Below, piece after piece: positions 58,491 to 64,000 of a stretch of 64,000 nucleotides of DNA. The stretch lies in NCBI RefSeq assembly GCF_001659605.2, contig NC_035176.2, positions 30,374,716 through 30,438,715 on the forward strand, given 5' to 3'. This stretch comes from Manihot esculenta. Taxonomy: Eukaryota; Streptophyta; Magnoliopsida; Malpighiales; Euphorbiaceae. The notes beneath the pieces are model-generated. The model did not search any database. It had not been told where the DNA came from and saw only the letters and a list, made by a program, of their open reading frames with translations. Position numbers and translations under genes: made by a program. The stretch's first letter is position 1. Each line of letters begins with the position of its first letter.

Positions 58491-60146
58491 CGGCCCTGGA
58501 TCGATAGTTTTCTGACAATTGTAACAAACCCGTCTTACTCTAGAACTTTGTGTCAAAAAAGTAGCTGCCTTAGCTCTCAATAGTTCAAATTGTACTAGTG
58601 CTGAAAATGAATTTCAATAACTTCTTTTACTTGGTAAAAATTGCAGTTTTTCTTTTTTTCTTTTTTTTTTTCTTTTTTTCTTTTTCCTGCTGTGTACATG
58701 ACACTGAAATTTCCTGAGGCAAGTGTGAAGTTACGTCAACGTACAAATCTTGACTTAATTCGATAATTTGTTGCTTTTTTTTATTTTTTAACTGGAAACT
58801 TTTCAAAATTCAATTAAATGCATTTGATTTACTGTTGGGCTAAGGCAATGAATAGTGGCTATTATAGGCTTGGGCTCGACAATATTATATCTTGGTTGGT
58901 CTGCATATCGACTCTGTAATTTCAGCTCAAACAGATCGCTCGAGGGCTAGATATCCAAGTAAATTGACGTTTAATTTTGCTCCTATACAGTTATTAGAAA
59001 CATTCATTTTACCTCATTCTTAATGTTTCATTTAACTTTATTTTGAAATTTCAAATGCAATTAAATTTAATTCAAAATACAACGTTCAAATTTTGAGTTT
59101 TTAATAAAAAAATTTTAGCTGAATCAAGAAATATCAATTAAAATTTTATTAAATTGAGAATTTTCTATCATTAATTTGCAAAGTTAAAAATAGATTAAAT
59201 TGAACATTTTAATCAAACTTGGAAGTAGAATTACAATTTTCTAAATTACATGATGGAAATTGGAATCCAAATTATTTTTCCAAGTAATCTTTGAATGATG
59301 GAAAATAAGATGGCTTTTCTACAAAGTTACTACCTCACGCTTCAGTTCAACTCGCTGTGGTTGATGGCGATATTAGAGTTGGTTGGTTGGAGATGCCACC
59401 ATAGCTATCAGGTGACTGCGCAAGTGTTGACTGTGCATCTCCTCTAATTACAAAACTCCTCGGCGACAGAAATTCTGTATTATGGTGCTGGCTCCATACT
59501 TGAATCTGTCTGGCATGCAGCTGAATGATTCATTGCATCAAGCTCCAATAACACTATTACAATATACACTTCTATTCACCCCTCGATCAGAAATCTGACA
59601 TTCCAGTGTTCCAAGTCTTATATGCTAAGTTTGTTTTTCTTTCTTTTGGGGAAAAAAAAAAAAGAAACTGGTATCCTATTTGCTTATGGCACTTCAAGCC
59701 TTCAGAAAAGGTAAAAGGAAAAAAAAAAAGAATACATACATTGTTTTCTCATACAAACAATTGCGCCTATAAAATGCGGCAGATGTCAGTTACACTCAAA
59801 AATCACTGCAGCTCAAAACCAAACAAACTATATAGAAGCAGCCCGGCTAAAAATAATAAAAAAATATGAACTAAGCCTGTTGTAGGCATCAGAGATAACG
59901 AGGCACCATTTCTGCCTCCTACCGCTATGATTGCACATTATCACATTATCTGTGATAATGGCAACTTCACAAAATACCCCCTCTTGTTTATGTAACGCGA
60001 GGGAAAGAAGATAACCTGAGACTAATGCAAAGTATAATATACACATGGATGATTATATGGACAGATCTTATAGCTCGTTCTTGCATAGAACGTCCCACGG
60101 ACATCCATAAGAACAAGGTTCCGCGTATAGTGGTTGAATATGAACA
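58491..60146. other. Convergent intergenic region between acyltransferase and myosin genes
   Basis: Both genes point into this region, so it holds two 3' UTRs. A pyrimidine-rich run of T with scattered C occurs at about 58648-58686. No coding feature is supported. Short A-runs near 59650 and 59720 are ordinary low complexity. Confidence 0.6.
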
Positions 60147-63100
60147 TCACTCCGAGCGTGGAAGCAAGAACCCAAAACTGGAGTTTTCACGAATCAACGG
60201 CGGAGGATCAATGTCGGCTATTTCTACTTGTTGCATTGACTTGGAGATGTCATCCACAGTGAATGGGATGCTGGACAGCATTCAAATAGCAACTTAAATT
60301 AAGTGTCCTATTATGGATGCAACTGCTATTAAATATGGAATCACTGTTAAAAATGCTACCTTGAGTCATCATCTAACAGAAAAGAACTGCTGACAGCGTT
60401 GTTCGAGTCCTCGGTCATCATAACTCTCATTCTAGATATAACCTGTATAACTAAATTGTTTTAGATGCAAAGGAATAAACTAAGGTAGGAATTTAACACC
60501 AAAATCAAGGATGGATAAAACAGGCCACAGAAATAAACATTATCATCACCAACTTTAGGGAACTTACATCTGACGAAACACTATGTGTGCCATACTTATC
60601 ATCCCAATACATGGTACTGATCCTATATAGTTGCTGAATGCTCAGCACCTGAAGAAGCATCAAGCAAATAATATAATGTTGTATTATTACAAAGATATTT
60701 AAAAAAAAAGATGAAGAGGAAATGAAATCGAGCATTAAAATGCAAGTAGATTAAAGATGTAAGAGGTGCTGACAGGACAAAGATCTTTTGTAATTTCATT
60801 CAAGGTCTTCTTTGGCTTTTGATGTATGACCTGATTGCAATATTGAAAGAAAAAGTAGGTCAGCACACTAAGCATATGATTTTTTAACTAGTTAACAGGA
60901 GAAGCAATAGACAAAAGTATTACTAGGAATCCAACAGCCTGTCTTATATGCTTCAATTCATCCCATGCCGAGCCTGCAAACTGAAGAGAAAAACATGTAA
61001 GGTAGATATGTGATAAGCCTGTAGGGGATAAAACCAGGAAGAATGCTCAATGCTCACTTCTGAGGTTGCTTCATAGCACCACTGCTCTAATTCAGCCAAA
61101 CCTGTTTTCACATATTCTCCATTACTGAATGAGCAACACTCACGCCGCAAAAGAAGACTGCAGAAAGTATAAAAAGAGGAAACTTGGTAAATTGCACAAG
61201 AATGATAACCCTTTTGCAGTGTCGCATCATTAAATAAAAGAATGAACAAAGACAAGAAGAGACATGAGGAGATGGGTTTTGACTGCATGTACCTATTGAA
61301 CAACTGAACATTGATGAATGAGAATATTTGAGTGAAAACTTTACGCATTAAGAAGGGAGGGACCTGCAAAATGGCGTATCAGAGTGATATTTCTTCAAGG
61401 AGTTGTTAGTTGTTGACACTCTATGAAGAATTAGAATATGACGTAAGTCATGACTCACATAGTTTGCCTTCATTATCATCAAACAACTGTTTAAGCTTTT
61501 CACAATGCTTTGCCAATGAGCAATTAAAGCTTGCTGAGCAACAGCGTTAGCCTGAGAGCGTCCTTTTACTAAGCTAGCCCGGGAAGTTCTTGGTGCCTGC
61601 ACTCATGGTCACAAGATAATCAACAAATGAGAACCCCAGAACTCATACATTAACATGTGCATTGAGAAAAAGGCACTATGACTGTCCTAATCTCTAGTTC
61701 TTTCCTTTTCCCCCTCCTCATCCTCTATAGCACTAATTCCCAACACCCCCCCCCCCCCCAAAACAAAAAAAAAAAAAACTCTAGAGCAGTAGTTAGAGCA
61801 TGTGCATGTCCACAAAGTAAATAAGCAGCAACCTGAATGCATAAACCAAGCAATGGAGAGATCTCTTTCTTCAAATTGTCCCTTATCATTCCATATATCT
61901 TTTCAAGGAAGGCAGTAAGCTGTTGCTTAAACAGTAATGCTGGATACTTGGCTTCAACCTGTCGTAAATCATCCAGTCTACTAAGTGCTCGACCATTAAG
62001 GAATGAGAGTCCAGCACTTTGAGGAGATGCCCGTAGCCCCTACAATCCATATAAACAATCAGAAGATGAAGAAAAAGGAGAAGGTACAATTTATATGATT
62101 AGGGAAAAGGAAAAGATAAAAACTTGAGACATCCTCCCAAAGAGAGAAGCTGATGCTGTTCTCCGCCGTTGTGGTGTCAAGCTAGCTGCCCCACTTGCTT
62201 TGAGTGTGTGTTGGAGCAGCAGCAACAATGTGGATGAATTTGATAACCAATAGGCTAAGATATCATTGTTATCTGGGACCTTCAATAAAATGCAAAAACA
62301 TCTGTCATATATTCACAACTTGTTTGAGCTGACAACAAAATGCAAAGACAATAGAGTTTATCTGAATGTAGTTAAAAAAAAGGCAGACTAATCTCTGATG
62401 GGAACTTACCTCTATAGCTGAAGCTACTGTTTGAATAATACGGTCAAACACACTAGTCCTTTCAACTTCAAATGACCTCCAGTGAAGAAGACATTTGTAA
62501 ATGATGCACGCAGCAACTGGTTTGCCTCCTGAGAATCCCAAATTTTGTGATATACACTTGATCAGTAGATCCTGGTTCTCCTGGACCAGAAAAGCAGATT
62601 TCAGAAGACAAAATAGTAAAGAGATTATGAACTTCAGAGGCACTCAAATTTAACACTTCAAATAAGGAAAAAAATATTACGCATTCTTCCATGCATATTC
62701 TTATTACCTTGATAGTTGACCAATCAATTAAATAAGTCATTTGCGAGCATATAAAAGCAACTAACCTGCTGCTTTTCATTGAGAGATTTCTGTGGTTTCT
62801 CCTCAGATTCAGGTTCACGTACATTTGATACAGCAACCACCATATCCTGAAACGCATAATAGATGATAAAAGGTAATTTAAAATAATGTTAAGTGAAGAA
62901 AGAAAAAAGTTCCCTTACTGATGCTACCTTTGGTTCTCCATTTGCAACATTTCCATTCTCCGGGGTCCTCTGTAATAGTGTAATTTAATAAAAAAACATA
63001 AATTTCTAGAAGCTTTTATGTAAAAGGCATGGACAAGTAACCAAACATCCTATTCAACCTGCAAAATTATTGATTTTGGCCGCCCATATAAAGATTTCCC

Positions 63101-63689
63101 TGTTGGTGAAATGGTAAGTGCTTGCTGACGAAGCACTTGATTCTCTGACTCTGAGTTGGAAAGTTTATCCTCTAACCTGAAAATGAAATGCAAATGAAAT
63201 TTCTTTTAGAACTTCGGATGTCTAAAGCAAAAGAATGTATCTATGCAGAGACAGAGAGAACAAGCATATAGTTACATGCAAAATGTGGATAAAATCAAAA
63301 TCATAAGCTACAACATAAATGATGAGGAAATATGTACTTGCAGACACACAAGCTGCCAAGACAATGGTGAAATTGTGTACAAACTCAAGTAACCAGACAG
63401 GATAGGAGAAGAATTGCATTGAATTAAATAGGCATACCTGCATAAGTCAATCATCTATGGTGCATCAAACATAAAAAGTAACAATAAAAAAAAAATTGTA
63501 CGGCAGGGTTTTAACATTCATTGTTCCATTTCACAAATCATTAACAAACCTCTGCACTGATTCCTGAAGTTGATCCACCTTTTTCTGTGAATCTATGAGT
63601 TTCTTGCTCAGTTCTGAGTTTCTGGCCTCAGCATCTTTACATGCTTTCCTTGCTTCTTCTGCTGCCTGTCTTTCTGATAGCAGTGAAGC
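60147..63689 (-). CDS. Class XI myosin, C-terminal tail with DIL domain (5' part outside window)
   Basis: Plant myosin XI moves organelles and vesicles along actin; the tail binds cargo. Fifteen exons are readable on the minus strand: 63689-63550, 63176-63059, 62969-62928, 62846-62766, 62580-62410, 62279-62124, 62039-61833, 61596-61459, 61363-61293, 61157-61058, 60980-60924, 60830-60774, 60648-60568, 60442-60360, 60270-60147. Together they give 541 residues in one continuous frame. The first exons are the end of the coiled coil. The globular tail follows, with [38 protein letters not shown] and [17 protein letters not shown] of the DIL domain, and the end [20 protein letters not shown]. The motor, neck and most of the coiled coil lie beyond 64000. 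Gene order suggests the XI-K orthologue, but I leave the symbol empty since the tail alone is not decisive. Confidence 0.94.
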
Positions 63690-64000
63690 CTGGACAGCAA
63701 CAGAAATTCAACAAGAATAAAAAAACAATATCAAGGAAAGTTACCATCAATAATTTTTGTGCCATATAAAATTTTGATGCAAAGCAAACTAGTTTATTCA
63801 TAGGTTGACCCAGTAAAAAAAGAAGCTAATGAACTTGGGTATTAACTCGCCTGATAATACATAAAAAAAAGCTTGGAAATGGAATGTGTTTTATGCAGTA
63901 CTTTAAGCAGAAAAAGCAAAACAACTATTGAACTTCAGGAAATATGGAACAACAGTAAGTTTGAATTTTGTTTGAAACTTTGAAACTGCAGTCATCCGTT

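Noticed and set aside
61747..61782. C-run and A-run in a myosin intron as a possible regulatory element
   Set aside because: Simple low-complexity tract within an intron with nothing else to support a function.

Overview
The window looks like nuclear DNA from a eudicot plant. It has AT-rich intergenic DNA, genes with many GT-AG introns, plant-specific families (Alfin-like PHD, myosin XI, PMI1-related, PAL), a miR169-type site after an NF-YA gene, and plant LTR retrotransposons primed by initiator tRNA-Met. A rosid, perhaps Malpighiales, is my guess only; nothing here fixes the species. I saw no bacterial-type operon, CRISPR array, rRNA or tRNA gene.

Layout from left to right. 1-1465: part of a minus-oriented LTR, cut by the window edge. 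About 3.0-8.6 kb: NF-YA transcription factor gene (+) with an intron in its 5' leader and a miR169-like site in its 3' UTR. 10.7-13.9 kb: WAV2/BEM46-type alpha/beta hydrolase (+). 14.0-15.1 kb: a transposon-like AT-rich block with tandem repeats. 17.9-22.1 kb: Alfin-like PHD-finger gene (+) with a MITE in intron 3. 25.6-27.8 kb: intronless phenylalanine ammonia-lyase gene (+). About 28.1 kb: ankyrin-type relic. 29.2-33.2 kb: PMI1-related C2-domain gene (-). 33.4-51.5 kb: an 18-kb nested retrotransposon block. 55.0-58.5 kb: glycerophosphocholine acyltransferase gene (+). 60.1 kb to the right edge: the C-terminal third of a class XI myosin (-). I worked out exon structures by hand; all five spliced gene models, and the visible part of the myosin, keep an open reading frame with family-consistent sequence.

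The retrotransposon block is the most unusual part. An old, decayed Ty1/Copia element (LTRs 33383-33612 and 51217-51450) was hit twice by one family of long LTRs (about 2.1-2.4 kb). The left hit is a Russian doll: a plus solo LTR (35614-42417) contains a minus solo LTR (36781-41492), which contains another plus solo LTR (37785-40208). The two inner insertions have perfect 5-bp target duplications and the outer has a 4-of-5 match. The right hit (44641-50996) is a young, internally gutted Ty3/Gypsy-like element whose 3' LTR end was lost together with a few bases of the host Copia. Every LTR of this family carries clusters of a GC-rich near-palindrome, TTCGGCCGCCGAA, just upstream of a TATA box; most carry a second cluster in the leader. 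This is the best candidate here for something under-described.

The genes do not form one pathway. From memory of Arabidopsis, myosin XI-K, AL5, WAV2 and PMIR1 all lie close together on chromosome 5 (At5g20490, At5g20510, At5g20520, At5g20610), so this looks like a conserved ancestral block stretched by retrotransposons.
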